Below, piece after piece: positions 33,405 to 43,327 of a stretch of DNA of 64,000 nt. The notes beneath the pieces were generated by a model. That model saw nothing but the letters and a program-made list of their open reading frames with translations. It was not told where the DNA came from and did no database searches. The position numbers and the translations under genes were made by a program. Origin of the DNA: an uncultured Christensenella sp. (GTDB lineage: Bacteria; Bacillota; Clostridia; Christensenellales; Borkfalkiaceae); NCBI GenBank assembly GCA_910583855.1, contig CAJTYL010000005.1, positions 1-64,000 on the forward strand. Direction: 5' to 3'. How positions within the stretch are numbered: the first letter of the stretch is position 1; each line of letters begins with the position of its first letter.

Positions 33405-35174
33405 ATGATAAAAACTTTACTTAAAAGCGTAAGGGAATATAAGGTTCCGTCAATTCTTTGCCCGATAGTAATGGTGGGTGAAGCGGTGATGGAAATTTTA
33501 ATCCCGTTTATGATGACGTTTATAGTCGGGCAGTTACAGGATCTGGCGGAATTCGGCACACCTATCAATATAACCGACCTCGTAATTTGCGCGGTGCTTA
33601 TGGTGGTTTGCGCTGTATTTGCTTTACTTTGCGGCGTTTGGGGCGGCAAGCTCGGCGCCAAAGCAAGCTGCGGATTTGCCCACAATTTAAGGGAAGATAT
33701 GTACAACAATCTTCAAACCTTTTCGTTTGCAAATATTGACAACTATTCGACTTCAAGCCTTATAACCCGAATAACGACCGACGTTACCAACGTGCAGACG
33801 GCGTATCAGGTGAGTATAAGAATGCTCGTGCGCGCGCCCGTTTTATTTATATCGGCTATAATAATGACTTCGTTTATAGAGCCGATGATGGCGCTTATTT
33901 TCGGGTGCGCTGCGGTGTTGCTTGCATTAGTAGTATGTTTTTGTATGTTTAAGGTTATCCCTTATTTCAGAACGATGTTTAAAAAGTACGATAGTCTTAA
34001 CTCTGTTGTTCAGGAAGATTTAACGGCTATCCGCGTCGTTAAATCATACGTTAGGGAAGACAGGGAAACGGAGAAAATGGCCCGCGCGGCGGAAGACCTG
34101 TATAAGTACTCTGTAAAAGCGGAAAGAATTCTGACCGTAATGATGCCTTTCGTAACTCTTACTATGTTTATAGTCAACGTTTTAATTCTTACGTTGGGGT
34201 CAAATATGTACGTCGGCAACGTCGTCGGCTGGGGGGAAGGTATCGAACCTAAACAGATACAGACTCTTATCCAGTATTCGGCGCAGATACTTTCGGGCGT
34301 AATGATGGTTGCAATGTGCCTGAACTTCATATTCCTTTCAAAAGGCAGTATGGACAGAATTTGCGAGGTATTAAACGAAAAAACGACGTTACCCAAGCCT
34401 AACGCTCCTGTTTTTGAAGTAAAAGACGGCTCAATTGAGTTTGAAAACGTTGATTTTGCATATTCGCAGAAGGCGAACGAGAAAGTTCTTTCGGAAATTA
34501 ATCTTAAAATCGAAGCGGGAGAAATGGTCGGAATTATCGGTGCGACGGGGTCGGGCAAAACTTCCCTCGTTTCCTTGGTTCCAAGGCTTTACGACGTAAC
34601 GCAGGGCGCAGTAAAAGTAGGCGGAGTTGACGTAAGGAATTACGATATGAACACCCTCCGCAACAAAGTTGCAATGGTGCTTCAAAAGAACGTTTTATTC
34701 TCCGGCACGATTGCGGAGAACCTGCGTTGGGGCGACGAAAACGCCACTGAAGAAGACTTGCGTTTTGTAGCAAAACAGGCTTGCGCCGACGAGTTTATCG
34801 ACGGACTCCTCGGCGGTTACGACTACGATTTGGGTCAAGGCGGCGTAAACGTTTCCGGCGGGCAGAAACAGCGTCTTTGCATAGCGCGCGCTCTTCTCAA
34901 AAAACCGAACGTTATTATCTTTGACGACAGCACTTCCGCTGTAGATACAAAAACCGACGCGCACATAAGGGACGCGTTGCGAAAATACGCGCCAGATACT
35001 ACCAAACTGATAATCGCGCAGCGTATAGCTTCCGTTCAGGACGCAGATAAAATTATCGTTATGGACGAGGGCAAAATCGTCGGAATAGGTAAACACGGCG
35101 AACTTCTTAAAACGAACAAAATTTATCGTGAAGTTTACGAATCCCAAATGAAAGGAGGTGAAGAGAATGAGTAG
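33405..35174 (+). CDS. ABC exporter half-transporter, degenerate-site subunit
   Basis: A 589-residue type IV ABC exporter subunit: six membrane helices in residues 1-320, then a nucleotide-binding domain with Walker A GATGSGKT, signature VSGGQKQR and Walker B VIIFDDSTSAVD. The catalytic glutamate is Asp here and the switch histidine is Gln (IIAQRIAS), the pattern of the non-hydrolysing site in heterodimeric exporters such as TM287/288. The gene overlaps the next half-transporter by 8 bases, confirming a pair. Substrate unknown; multidrug or lipid export is usual for the family. Confidence 0.92.
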   Translation: MIKTLLKSVREYKVPSILCPIVMVGEAVMEILIPFMMTFIVGQLQDLAEFGTPINITDLVICAVLMVVCAVFALLCGVWGGKLGAKASCGFAHNLREDMYNNLQTFSFANIDNYSTSSLITRITTDVTNVQTAYQVSIRMLVRAPVLFISAIIMTSFIEPMMALIFGCAAVLLALVVCFCMFKVIPYFRTMFKKYDSLNSVVQEDLTAIRVVKSYVREDRETEKMARAAEDLYKYSVKAERILTVMMPFVTLTMFIVNVLILTLGSNMYVGNVVGWGEGIEPKQIQTLIQYSAQILSGVMMVAMCLNFIFLSKGSMDRICEVLNEKTTLPKPNAPVFEVKDGSIEFENVDFAYSQKANEKVLSEINLKIEAGEMVGIIGATGSGKTSLVSLVPRLYDVTQGAVKVGGVDVRNYDMNTLRNKVAMVLQKNVLFSGTIAENLRWGDENATEEDLRFVAKQACADEFIDGLLGGYDYDLGQGGVNVSGGQKQRLCIARALLKKPNVIIFDDSTSAVDTKTDAHIRDALRKYAPDTTKLIIAQRIASVQDADKIIVMDEGKIVGIGKHGELLKTNKIYREVYESQMKGGEENE

Positions 35175-37095
35175 AGCAATATCTTCTCCCCACGGGTCTC
35201 GTATGGGTAACGGCAAACACGCAAAAACTCCGATGAAGACCCTTAAAAGGCTATTGATTTACGCTTTTTCAAAGAACAAACTCGCAACGTGTTTCGTTGT
35301 CTTTTTCGTGCTTCTGTCGTCCGTTGCCAACGTAACGGCAGCGTCAAGAGTTTCCGATATAATTAAAGAACTTCTCGGCGGAAGAGATGTCGATTTGTGG
35401 GCAGCCGTTTATCCGAACATTATTATAATGGCGTGTATATACTTCGTTGGCGCGATATCGTCATTTGCGTATAACCTCATTATGATGTATATCGCGCAGG
35501 GTACTTTAAAGAAAATGAGAATTGAAATGTTCGGCAAAATGCAAAATTTGCCTTTGAAATATTTCGATTCCCACACTCACGGCGATTTAATGAGTCTTTA
35601 CACTAACGACGTTGACACTATGCGTCAACTTCTTTCGCAGACGATACCTCAGCTTATTTCGTCAGCAATAACGTTGGTCGCGATATTCGTCTTTATGGTC
35701 GTTTACAGCGTAACTTTGCTTATAGTCGTTCTTTTGGTGCTTGTAGCTATAATCTTTGCAACGAAGCACGTTGCGGGCAGGTCTGCGAAATATTATCTGA
35801 CTCATCAGCAGGCTTTGGGTAAACTCAACGGTTACGTTGAAGAGATGACAGAAGGTCAAAAGGTTATCAAGGTTTTTTGTCACGAGCAAAAAGCGCGTGA
35901 AAACTTCAAAAAGCTCAACGACGATTTGAATGACGCTGGCAGAGTTGCAAACTCGTATGCTTTTATTTTAGGACCTATCAACAACAACTTGGGCTATCTT
36001 TCTTACGTTCTCGTAGCTGTCATAGGCGTAATAATGATGTATTGCGTGGGCGAAACGGGACTGCTCTCTATTTATTGTTCCGTAATAAATGCCGGCGATG
36101 CAAACAGAGTTGCGGTAGTTGCCGGAATGATAGTTTCTTTCCTGATGTTTTCCCGTCAGTTCAATATGCCTGTTATGCAGGTTTCGCAACAGCTTTCGGC
36201 AATAGTTATGGCGCTTGCGGGCGCAGAGCGTATTTTTGAAATGGTCGACACCGAACCCGAAGACAAGGGCGGGGACGTAACTATAACCTACGGCGAAACG
36301 GAGGAAGGTAAGTGGGCGTGGAAAAGGCCTAACCCCGACGGTACTTTCGATTATGTCCCGCTTAAAGGAGATATTAAGTTTGAAAACGTAATTTTCGGCT
36401 ACAATGACGAAAAAGTAATTTTGAAGAATATCAGCCTTTACGCAAAACCGGGACAAAAGATAGCTTTCGTGGGCTCTACCGGTGCCGGAAAGACCACTAT
36501 TACTAATCTCATTAACCGTTTCTACGACATTCAGTCCGGTTCTATAACCTACGACGGACTCGATATAAAATCCATAAAGAAAGACGATTTACGCAAGAGT
36601 TTAGGCATCGTTTTGCAGGATACGCATCTGTTTACGGGCACGGTTATGGACAATATCCGCTACGGCAGGCTTGACGCCACTGACGAAGAGTGTATAAACG
36701 CCGCACGCCTTGCCAACGCGCATTCGTTTATAAAGCATTTGCCTGAAAAGTACGATACGTTAATTACAGGCGACGGCGCAAACCTTTCACAGGGACAGCG
36801 TCAACTTTTGGCAATTGCGCGCGCCATGGTTTCCAAATGCCCCGTACTGATTTTGGACGAAGCGACTTCGTCAATCGATACTAGGACTGAAAAACTTATC
36901 GAGCAAGGTATGGATAAATTGATGGAAGGCAGAACGGTGTTCGTCATTGCGCACAGGCTTTCCACCGTAAGAAACAGCCAAGCGATAATGGTTTTGGAAC
37001 ACGGCGAAATTATAGAGCGCGGCAATCACGAACAGTTAATTGCGCAAAAGGGTAAGTATTATCAGCTATACACCGGAGCCTTTGAATTAGATTAA
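35167..37095 (+). CDS. ABC exporter half-transporter, catalytic subunit
   Basis: A 642-residue partner. The ATG at 35167 sits behind a perfect AAAGGAGGTG inside the upstream gene. Six helices are followed by a linker containing an unusual hydrophilic insert (about 375-400) and a nucleotide-binding domain with Walker A GSTGAGKT, signature LSQGQRQ, intact Walker B VLILDEATSSID and switch histidine IAHRLST. It supplies the hydrolytic site of the heterodimer. Confidence 0.93.
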   Translation: MSRAISSPHGSRMGNGKHAKTPMKTLKRLLIYAFSKNKLATCFVVFFVLLSSVANVTAASRVSDIIKELLGGRDVDLWAAVYPNIIIMACIYFVGAISSFAYNLIMMYIAQGTLKKMRIEMFGKMQNLPLKYFDSHTHGDLMSLYTNDVDTMRQLLSQTIPQLISSAITLVAIFVFMVVYSVTLLIVVLLVLVAIIFATKHVAGRSAKYYLTHQQALGKLNGYVEEMTEGQKVIKVFCHEQKARENFKKLNDDLNDAGRVANSYAFILGPINNNLGYLSYVLVAVIGVIMMYCVGETGLLSIYCSVINAGDANRVAVVAGMIVSFLMFSRQFNMPVMQVSQQLSAIVMALAGAERIFEMVDTEPEDKGGDVTITYGETEEGKWAWKRPNPDGTFDYVPLKGDIKFENVIFGYNDEKVILKNISLYAKPGQKIAFVGSTGAGKTTITNLINRFYDIQSGSITYDGLDIKSIKKDDLRKSLGIVLQDTHLFTGTVMDNIRYGRLDATDEECINAARLANAHSFIKHLPEKYDTLITGDGANLSQGQRQLLAIARAMVSKCPVLILDEATSSIDTRTEKLIEQGMDKLMEGRTVFVIAHRLSTVRNSQAIMVLEHGEIIERGNHEQLIAQKGKYYQLYTGAFELD

Positions 37096-37101
37096 GCTTA
37101 A

Positions 37102-37145
37102 TAAAGAGAGCCGCCGCAGGTTTAGTCCGCGGCGGCTTTATTTTC
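37102..37145 (+). terminator. Terminator of the ABC pair
   Basis: AGCCGCCGC / GCGGCGGCT stem (37109-37117, 37129-37137), then TTATTTT. Confidence 0.8.
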
Positions 37146-37241
37146 GCCTGAAAATTTTGCCGAAAATAGGGACAAACAGTAAAACATAGTACAACCTGTC
37201 GAAAACATATCTTATAAAACCGACTAAATGAGGTAAAGCGT

Positions 37242-37940
37242 ATGTTTTTTGATTTGTTAAGTCTGCTGTTCGATAAAATTTTTTTCTTTACCGGTATGGT
37301 GCAGGATAAGGGCACTTTTCCCAAACCGCTTTCTCCCGAAGACGAAAAGAAGTTTCTTATTCTGGCGCGTCAGGGCGACGAAGAGGCAAAAGAGATTTTA
37401 ATCCGTCACAATATGCGCTTAGTTGCGCATATTGTTAAAAAATACGTAGGCTCTGCTGAAACCGACGATTTGCTTTCGGTCGGCTCGATCGGTCTTATAA
37501 AAGCAATTAACACCTATCAGGACGGTAAGGGCACCCAGCTTGCGACTTACACCGCGAGGTGTATAGAAAACGAAATTCTAATGCTGCTTCGTTCGGGCAA
37601 GAAACACAAAAACAACGTTTCCCTTACTGACCCTGTCGGCACGGACAAAGACGGTAACGAACTTACTTTAATCGACCTTCTTTCCGAAAAAGAGGATAGC
37701 GTTTTTGCACAAGTAGAAAAAAATATCCAGCGTGAAAAATTCGTTGCGCTTTTGAAAAAATTTCTGTCGGAACGGGAGTTTTCCATTCTTTCCATGCGCT
37801 ACGGGCTTGAAGACGGCGCTGCGCTTCCACAGCGCGAAGTCGCCAAAAAACTCGGCATTTCCCGCTCGTACATATCGAGGATTGAAAAACGCGCAATAGA
37901 AAAGGCGCGCGAGCATTTAACAAAGGACGATTTTTATTAA
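37242..37940 (+). CDS. sigK: Sporulation sigma factor SigK
   Basis: Late mother-cell sigma factor of 232 residues. The hydrophobic pro-sequence (about 1-20, FFDLLSLLFDKIFFFTG) is followed by FPKPLSPEDEKKF, region 2 (RLVAHIVKKY, DLLSVGSIGLIKAI, TYTARCIENEILM) and region 4 with GISRSYISRIEKRA. The RLVAHIVKKY and pro-peptide favour SigK over SigE. The reading frame is uninterrupted, so no skin-type element splits it. In Bacillus the pro-peptide is removed by SpoIVFB. This gene is the main sign that the host forms endospores. Confidence 0.88.
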   Translation: MFFDLLSLLFDKIFFFTGMVQDKGTFPKPLSPEDEKKFLILARQGDEEAKEILIRHNMRLVAHIVKKYVGSAETDDLLSVGSIGLIKAINTYQDGKGTQLATYTARCIENEILMLLRSGKKHKNNVSLTDPVGTDKDGNELTLIDLLSEKEDSVFAQVEKNIQREKFVALLKKFLSEREFSILSMRYGLEDGAALPQREVAKKLGISRSYISRIEKRAIEKAREHLTKDDFY

Positions 37941-37954
37941 TTTGCCGTAAATAA

Positions 37955-37983
37955 TTGCAAAAATTGCCAATCGGTGGTAAAAT
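37955..37983 (+). promoter_or_regulatory. Promoter of tyrS
   Basis: TTGCAA (37955-37960), 17-bp spacer, TAAAAT (37978-37983). The leader is too short for a T-box, and none is visible. Confidence 0.65.
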
Positions 37984-38003
37984 GACTCAAAAGGAGTTGT
38001 TTT

Positions 38004-39194
38004 ATGGCAAACGTAATGGATACCCTCCGCGCGAGGGGGTTTATAAAGCAAACGGTTTATGAAGAAGATTTATATAAGCTATTGGGCGAAGAAAGCGTAA
38101 GGTTTTATACGGGTTTCGACCCTACGGCGGATAGTTTGCACGTCGGGCACTTTATGCAACTTATTGCAATGAAACATATGCAAGACGCCGGTCACCGTCC
38201 TATTATTTTAATAGGCGGCGGGACAGCAATGGTGGGCGACCCCACTGGCAAGACCGATATGCGAAAGATGATGACTCGCAAAACCGTAGACTATCACGTT
38301 GAGTGCTTTAAAAAGCAAATGTCTAAGTTTATCAGCTTTGAGGGCAAGAACGCCGCAATTATCGTCAATAACGCGGACTGGCTTTTGAAGCTCAATTATT
38401 TGGACTTTATCCGCAATATCGGCGTACATTTTTCCGTGAACGAAATGTTGCGCGCAAAGTGCTTTGAAACGCGTTTGGAGCGCGGTCTTTCGTTTCTTGA
38501 ATTTAATTATATGCCTATGCAAGGCTACGATTTCTTGCACTTGTTTAAGGAGTACGGTTGCGTTCTCGAACTCGGCGGCGACGACCAATGGTCGAATATT
38601 CTTGCAGGTGCAAACCTTATCAGAATCAAAGAGAAGAAACCCGCTTACGCAATGACTTTCACGCTTTTAACCACGAGCGAAGGCAAAAAGATGGGTAAGA
38701 CAGAGAAAGGCGCAATTTGGCTTGACGAAAACAAAACGAGCCCTTACGAGTTTTATCAATATTGGCGCAATGTGGACGACGGCGACGTGGAGAAGTGTTT
38801 AAATCTTTTAACATTCTTGCCTTTAAATCAAATTGCGGAGCTCGTAAAATATCGTGACGAGCGAATGAATGCCGCTAAAGAGGTTTTGGCATTCGAGCTT
38901 ACGAAATTAGTCCACGGCGAAGAGAAGGCTTCAAAAGCGCAAGCAATGGCAAGAGCGGCTTTCGGCGGCGTGGGAGATCTTCCGGAAAAGGTTGTATCGG
39001 TTGAAATTCACACCATAATTCCGGTAATGGTTGCGGCGGGCATCTGCACAAGTAACGGCGAAGCGCGCAGGCTTATTCAACAGGGCGGAGTATCGTTAAA
39101 CGATGATAAAGTAGCCGATATCAATACTGTCGTTAACAGTGGCGACGTTCTCCATAAGGGCAAAAAAGTCCACATAAAAATAAACTTTGCATAG
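38004..39194 (+). CDS. tyrS: Tyrosyl-tRNA synthetase
   Basis: Class Ic aminoacyl-tRNA synthetase of 396 residues that charges tRNA-Tyr. The HIGH-like motif is HVGH in [11 protein letters not shown]. The KMSKS loop reads KMGKT, a known variant in this TyrRS subgroup. The tyrosine pocket shows [11 protein letters not shown] and [11 protein letters not shown]-terminal S4 RNA-binding domain (about 330-396) contains [17 protein letters not shown] follows AAGGAG. No T-box precedes it. Confidence 0.95.
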   Translation: MANVMDTLRARGFIKQTVYEEDLYKLLGEESVRFYTGFDPTADSLHVGHFMQLIAMKHMQDAGHRPIILIGGGTAMVGDPTGKTDMRKMMTRKTVDYHVECFKKQMSKFISFEGKNAAIIVNNADWLLKLNYLDFIRNIGVHFSVNEMLRAKCFETRLERGLSFLEFNYMPMQGYDFLHLFKEYGCVLELGGDDQWSNILAGANLIRIKEKKPAYAMTFTLLTTSEGKKMGKTEKGAIWLDENKTSPYEFYQYWRNVDDGDVEKCLNLLTFLPLNQIAELVKYRDERMNAAKEVLAFELTKLVHGEEKASKAQAMARAAFGGVGDLPEKVVSVEIHTIIPVMVAAGICTSNGEARRLIQQGGVSLNDDKVADINTVVNSGDVLHKGKKVHIKINFA

Positions 39195-39201
39195 CGCCTG
39201 A

Positions 39202-39231
39202 TTGTGTAGACCCCTATATATGCCTTAAATA
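39202..39231 (+). promoter_or_regulatory. Possible promoter of yigZ
   Basis: TTGTGT (39202-39207), 18-bp spacer, TAAATA (39226-39231), only 8 bases before the ATG, which lacks a Shine-Dalgarno. Confidence 0.4.
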
Positions 39232-39239
39232 ACGCTATT

Positions 39240-39872
39240 ATGCTTGAAAAATATTTATCCGTTGCGGGTGAAACGTTTACGGAAAAGATCATTGAAAAAT
39301 CAAAGTTTATAACTACATCCCGCCATATAACGAGCGAAGACGAAGCAAAAGAATTTATTGCGGAAGTATCTAAAAAGTATAGGGATGCAACGCATAACTG
39401 TTATGCGTATATAAGCGATAAGTTTGGAAACTTTCTGCGCTTTTCGGACGACGGCGAGCCGCAGGGAACTGCGGGGATGCCGATTTTAGAGGTGATAAAG
39501 TCAAAACGCCTAGTGGAAGCCGCTGTGGTAGTGACTCGGTATTTCGGCGGTGTAAAGCTCGGTGCGGGCGGTCTTGTCCGTGCATATTCGGGCTGTGCCG
39601 CAGAGAATTTGGATGCTACGCAAAAGGTATTATATGAAACTTGTTCGGAACTGAAAGTGACGGTTGATTATCCGTTGGTTGACGCCGCTCTGCGGTTTTT
39701 CGGCGAAGTAAACGCTGGTGTTATCAATTCAGGATATTTGAACGAAGTTATATTTACCGTCGTTATAAAAAGGGTAGAAAAGGACGGGTTCGTTTCAACA
39801 CTTAAAAACAGACTTTGCGGCAAGGTAAAAATTGAAAAATCAAGGGAATATTTTTTCCCGTTTAAGATTTAA
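39240..39872 (+). CDS. yigZ: YigZ/IMPACT family protein
   Basis: A 210-residue UPF0029/IMPACT protein. The N-terminal domain carries the family signature (SKFITTSRHI, ATHNCYAY, FSDDGEPQGTAGMP, VVVTRYFGGVKLGAGGLVRAYS) and the C-terminal domain (about 135-210) is the usual ferredoxin-like fold. Eukaryotic IMPACT inhibits the translation kinase Gcn2; the bacterial role is unsettled. The start lacks a ribosome binding site. Confidence 0.9.
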   Translation: MLEKYLSVAGETFTEKIIEKSKFITTSRHITSEDEAKEFIAEVSKKYRDATHNCYAYISDKFGNFLRFSDDGEPQGTAGMPILEVIKSKRLVEAAVVVTRYFGGVKLGAGGLVRAYSGCAAENLDATQKVLYETCSELKVTVDYPLVDAALRFFGEVNAGVINSGYLNEVIFTVVIKRVEKDGFVSTLKNRLCGKVKIEKSREYFFPFKI

Positions 39873-39877
39873 AATAG

Positions 39878-39909
39878 AAAAGTGCGGATATTAAACCGCA
39901 CCTTTTTTA
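39878..39909 (+). terminator. Terminator of yigZ
   Basis: GTGCGG (39882-39887) pairs with CCGCAC (39896-39901), preceded by A-rich bases and followed by TTTTTT. Confidence 0.75.
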
Positions 39910-39962
39910 TACATAAATAAAGATTTAATCGTACCTTGGTTTTCTTAAATACCGTTTTAAAA

Positions 39963-40608
39963 TCAAACTTTTTTTACTACAAGCGTCCCGCGTGGGCAGT
40001 TGTTAACGCACTTTGAACAGTGCAAACATTTATTGTTTATTTTGCCGTTTTCTATTGCGTTTACGGGGCATAGACCCCCACATATGCCGCAACTAACGCG
40101 TTTTTCAGTCTTTTTATTTTAACTAATAAGCGGCTTCTAAAATTCGGTAAAAATCCTGCGAACGGCATTTTTCTCAATCTCGGTATTTCCACGGGCGCGG
40201 GATTAAGAATTTTGGCGATTATTTCTTCGGGGACCATTGCGGTCTCGCCGTTTTCGCAGTAGGTATGCCTTGCAGGCAGATACGCCGCCGCAACGATTCA
40301 CATTTTATAAGCATAGCTGTTTCGTGCAATGCGTTGCCGCAAGAGGCTCTTCCGTAGGTTGCTATAAGCGTAACGCATTATGCCCTTAGCTTCATAAAAT
40401 AGTCTTTCAATGGCGCAGGGAAGTTTTGGCAGTGTACAGGGAATATTATTGCGGCGTTTTCAAAAATTTTCCCTTCCGCATTTTTTGTTTCATATAAGAA
40501 GTAACCAAGTCTATCTGACAGATTTTCGGCAACCGCTTTGCTCTGTCCAGAACAGGAAAAGTAAACAACTGCGTTCTTTTCTTTAAAAATTCCTTCATAA
40601 TTTCGCAT
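39963..40608 (-). pseudogene. Decayed EFR1-type flavodoxin/ferredoxin
   Basis: Minus-strand remains of a fusion of flavodoxin and two 4Fe-4S motifs. The first 76 codons (from 40608) read VVYFSCSGQSKAVAENL, as in EFR1-family proteins. A TAA then interrupts, and the match continues in other frames with LIATYGRASCGNAL, MVPEEIIAKIL and finally CGICGGLCP and CLHCSKCVNNCP before a stop at 39963. At least three frame changes and one stop are needed, so it is not functional as read. Confidence 0.8.
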
Positions 40609-41964
40609 TCCGACACTGCTTCAAGCGAAAAGCCGAGTGTATTTTCAAGCTCGTAAACCGCTTGCTCGCGCGTAATGTTTTTGTTGCGGCTTGCAAGCGA
40701 GATTTCTATTGCACTGAACGGTATCATAATGCTTTTCATATTGTAAAATATTGAAAATTACAAAAATTCTTTGCATTTTTTCAATTTTACGGCTCGTATG
40801 TAAGCCCTTGCCGGCGTCGTCCGGCGCAACCCAACCGCATTCTCTGATAATCAGCTCTTTGATGTTAGTCCATTCGTATTTTCCGCCGCTTATCGCGTCA
40901 AAATCTATCTGAACAAACGACGGTATATTTCCCGTCCAAGAATATTTTCTCACGCTGTTTTTCAACGGTGTCAATAATGTCGGGACTTTTTGAACGACTT
41001 TTGTGACGTTTTCCACCAGTTCATTACGGTATCCGAGCGCTTTCACGATTTTTTTCGTACTGAATGCAAGCTGTTTCATTGTTGCAAGCGTATGGAACTG
41101 TCCGCGCTTCAACGGCGGATGCAGAGTAAGTATTCTACCCAGATTAACGCAAAAATTTAAGAATTTGCTGTTGGGGAATTTATACGCTATCGCAGGCGCC
41201 ATACCGTTATAGAACAGCCCAGTCATTTGCGCGGGTTCGTTGCCTGCAATAAAATAAGGCGCTTTTTCCGCAACTAACGTAGGGTAAAAAAGAATGTATG
41301 CAGGCGAGGGGCAAGCGCAGGTGTTTTCGTTCAGTGAGTAAAGCTTAAGATAAATTTTTTCAGGTCATCAAGGTTTACGCTCCGCGTAACGAATTCAACG
41401 CTTTCAAGCTTTTTTCTCGTGTTTTCAATACTTTTTAAGGCGCTTTCCGATGCGAACGGAATAATTCAAGTCAACGCAAGACCGCGAAGATGCAAGACTT
41501 TAGACAAATAATACAACAAATAAGTTGAATCTTTACCGCCCGTATAGAACACGGCAACGTCAAAGCGTGACTTTTTTGAACGTGGAATTTTTTCAATAAT
41601 AGGCACTATGCTTTTGAAAATTTTCGTTATATGCACGCTTGCACACATGGCGCAAAGCCCGTCATCGGCAAACTCAAGTCCGGGTATAATGAAATCGTGT
41701 TTGCGCAGCACTGTGTGCAAAATCGCGCTTCCGCAAGCTAGGTAGGAGTTTTTTTGGGTAATTTTTCCGAAATTGCGCCCGAATCAATAATTTTTTGCAA
41801 TTTTTTTGTTCTTTCAAGGTCAAATTTCGGGGCAGCCCGACAATTATATTTGCTTGCATTTTCGTCAGTTTTATCTTATTTTTATTAAGATTTTCACCCA
41901 ATCTTATACCGCAATAGATTAAATTTTTTCCGACAAGTTTCCAGCGGTTTTGCAGATAGTACAT
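40590..41964 (-). pseudogene. Decayed PP-loop ATPase / amidotransferase-like gene
   Basis: A minus-strand gene of about 450 codons in pieces. The N-terminus starts at 41964. After a frameshift near 41760 comes HTVLRKHDFIIPGLEFADDGLCAMC and the PP-loop FYTGGKDSTYLL. A TGA at 41463-41465 follows (tryptophan expected), then a frameshift near 41355 leading to NENTCACPSPAYILFYPT and a long intact stretch to GKGLHTS. A further shift and stop near 40780 precede the C-terminal SIMIPFSAIEISLASRNKN. The family resembles N-acetyl sugar amidotransferase-like PP-loop proteins. Its 3' end meets the EFR1 remnant, so both were one operon. Confidence 0.75.
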
Positions 41965-42007
41965 AACAAAATTATAGCCCCGAAAAACTGTATGTCAATC
42001 GCGGCAA

Positions 42008-42036
42008 TTGACAAAAAACAGTTACGGTGATAAAAT
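42008..42036 (+). promoter_or_regulatory. Promoter of the recX operon
   Basis: TTGACA (42008-42013), 17-bp spacer, TAAAAT (42031-42036). The ATG at 42043 is seven bases beyond the -10, so the transcript should start at or next to the start codon. Confidence 0.8.
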
Positions 42037-42042
42037 AATTTT

Positions 42043-42660
42043 ATGGCAGAAATTACTTCTATCGAACCACAGAAAAAGGACGCAAAACGCTTTAACGTGT
42101 ACGTTGACGGCAGGTTTTATTGCGGAATAAAACTTGAGGTCGCAATAAAATACCGTTTAAAGGCTGGTATGCAGATTGAAAAGTCACAGCTTGACGAAAT
42201 CCAGCTTGAAACAGAGAAAAGTCAGGCGTTAGATAAGGCATTAACCCACATTTCCGCTTCGCCGAAAACAAAAAAACAGATTGCCGATTTTCTCTCTGAA
42301 AAAGGCTATACAGAAGCCGTGCAGTCTTATGTTTTGGAACGCCTTGAATACTACAAATTCGTGGATGATTATGCTTATTGCCGCGCCTACGTTCAAAGCG
42401 TAACAGGAAAGGGCAAGCGCGCGTTGGAAGCGGACCTTATTAAGCGCGGAGCCGAACGCCGCGCAATTGAGGAGACATTGGGAGAGGTGGAAGAAGATAG
42501 TGGCGAAGCTGTGAAAATTTTGCAAAAATATATGCGCGGCAAGGAATTCACGAAAGAAAATCTATATAAAGGTTTCAAATATATGTTATCAAAAGGCTAT
42601 TCCTACGACACAGCAAAGACTGCGCTTGAAGATGTAGGGGACGGCAATGAAGATTATTGA
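42043..42660 (+). CDS. recX: RecX recombination regulator
   Basis: A 205-residue RecX protein that modulates RecA filaments. The helical repeats are seen in ALDKALTHISASPKTKKQIADFL, FVDDYAYCRAYVQS and KGKRALEADLIKRG. An N-terminal extension (about 1-55) is beta-rich, as in other Firmicute RecX. There is no Shine-Dalgarno. It overlaps birA by 14 bases, forming an operon recX-birA-nnr. Confidence 0.87.
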   Translation: MAEITSIEPQKKDAKRFNVYVDGRFYCGIKLEVAIKYRLKAGMQIEKSQLDEIQLETEKSQALDKALTHISASPKTKKQIADFLSEKGYTEAVQSYVLERLEYYKFVDDYAYCRAYVQSVTGKGKRALEADLIKRGAERRAIEETLGEVEEDSGEAVKILQKYMRGKEFTKENLYKGFKYMLSKGYSYDTAKTALEDVGDGNEDY

Positions 42661-43327
42661 ACTTGAAGAAGTTGGCTCCACGAGCGAATATTGCAAGCAA
42701 AACGATTGCGGTGAAGATTTATGCGTTTTTGCAAAACGCCAGACGGCGGGCAAGGGCACGAAAGGCAGAAGCTTTATATCTCTTGACGGCGGATTATACG
42801 TTTCTATTATGCGCCATTTCGACGATTTTCCTGCTGAAAACGCCTTTAAAATAATGGTGAACGGTTGTGTTGCCGTGTGCCGAACGCTTGAAAAATTCGG
42901 GATCATGCCTGTTATACGTTGGGCAAACGACGTGCTTGTAAACGGCAAAAAAATTTGCGGAACGCTAATTGAAAATACTTTTTCAAACGGTAAAATTGTG
43001 CGCTCGATTGTGGGAATAGGTATAAACGTCAACAACGGTATTTCTGATGAAATAAAGGAAATAGCGACCTCTATTAAGGAAGCTACGGGCAAAAAAATAG
43101 ACTTGGAAGAAGTGAAGACGGCATTTTTAGAAAATTTGGAAAAAGGCTTTACCATAGAAGACTATAAACGGTATATAAATTGGTTCGGTCGGAAAGTAAC
43201 GCTTAAAACAGGAGAGGAGGAGCGGGTAGTAAACGCGCTCAATGTTACTGAAAACGGCAGGCTTTTGGTCGATTGGTGCGGTAATATGCTTGAAATAAGC
43301 GCTGCGGAGGTATCTTTAAGACTGTAA
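42647..43327 (+). CDS. birA: Biotin--protein ligase
   Basis: A 226-residue ligase that attaches biotin to acetyl-CoA carboxylase and related proteins. Class I: the catalytic domain alone, without an N-terminal DNA-binding domain. Motifs are EVGSTSEYCK, KRQTAGKGTKGRSF (the biotinyl-AMP loop, usually GRGRxGR), VIRWANDVLVNGKKICG and GIGINVNN. Overlaps recX upstream and shares one base with the next gene. Confidence 0.92.
   Translation: MKIIELEEVGSTSEYCKQNDCGEDLCVFAKRQTAGKGTKGRSFISLDGGLYVSIMRHFDDFPAENAFKIMVNGCVAVCRTLEKFGIMPVIRWANDVLVNGKKICGTLIENTFSNGKIVRSIVGIGINVNNGISDEIKEIATSIKEATGKKIDLEEVKTAFLENLEKGFTIEDYKRYINWFGRKVTLKTGEEERVVNALNVTENGRLLVDWCGNMLEISAAEVSLRL

Noticed and set aside
37242..37940. 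Interrupted sigK (skin-like element)
   Set aside because: The frame is continuous from pro-sequence to region 4.
38004..39194. KMGKT in place of KMSKS in TyrRS as a defect
   Set aside because: This is a known natural variant of the loop in one TyrRS subgroup; the rest of the active site is intact.
41463..41465. TGA where tryptophan fits, as possible stop-codon recoding
   Set aside because: The same gene has several frameshifts and other stops, while all intact genes in the window use TGA as a true stop or avoid it. Pseudogene decay explains it.
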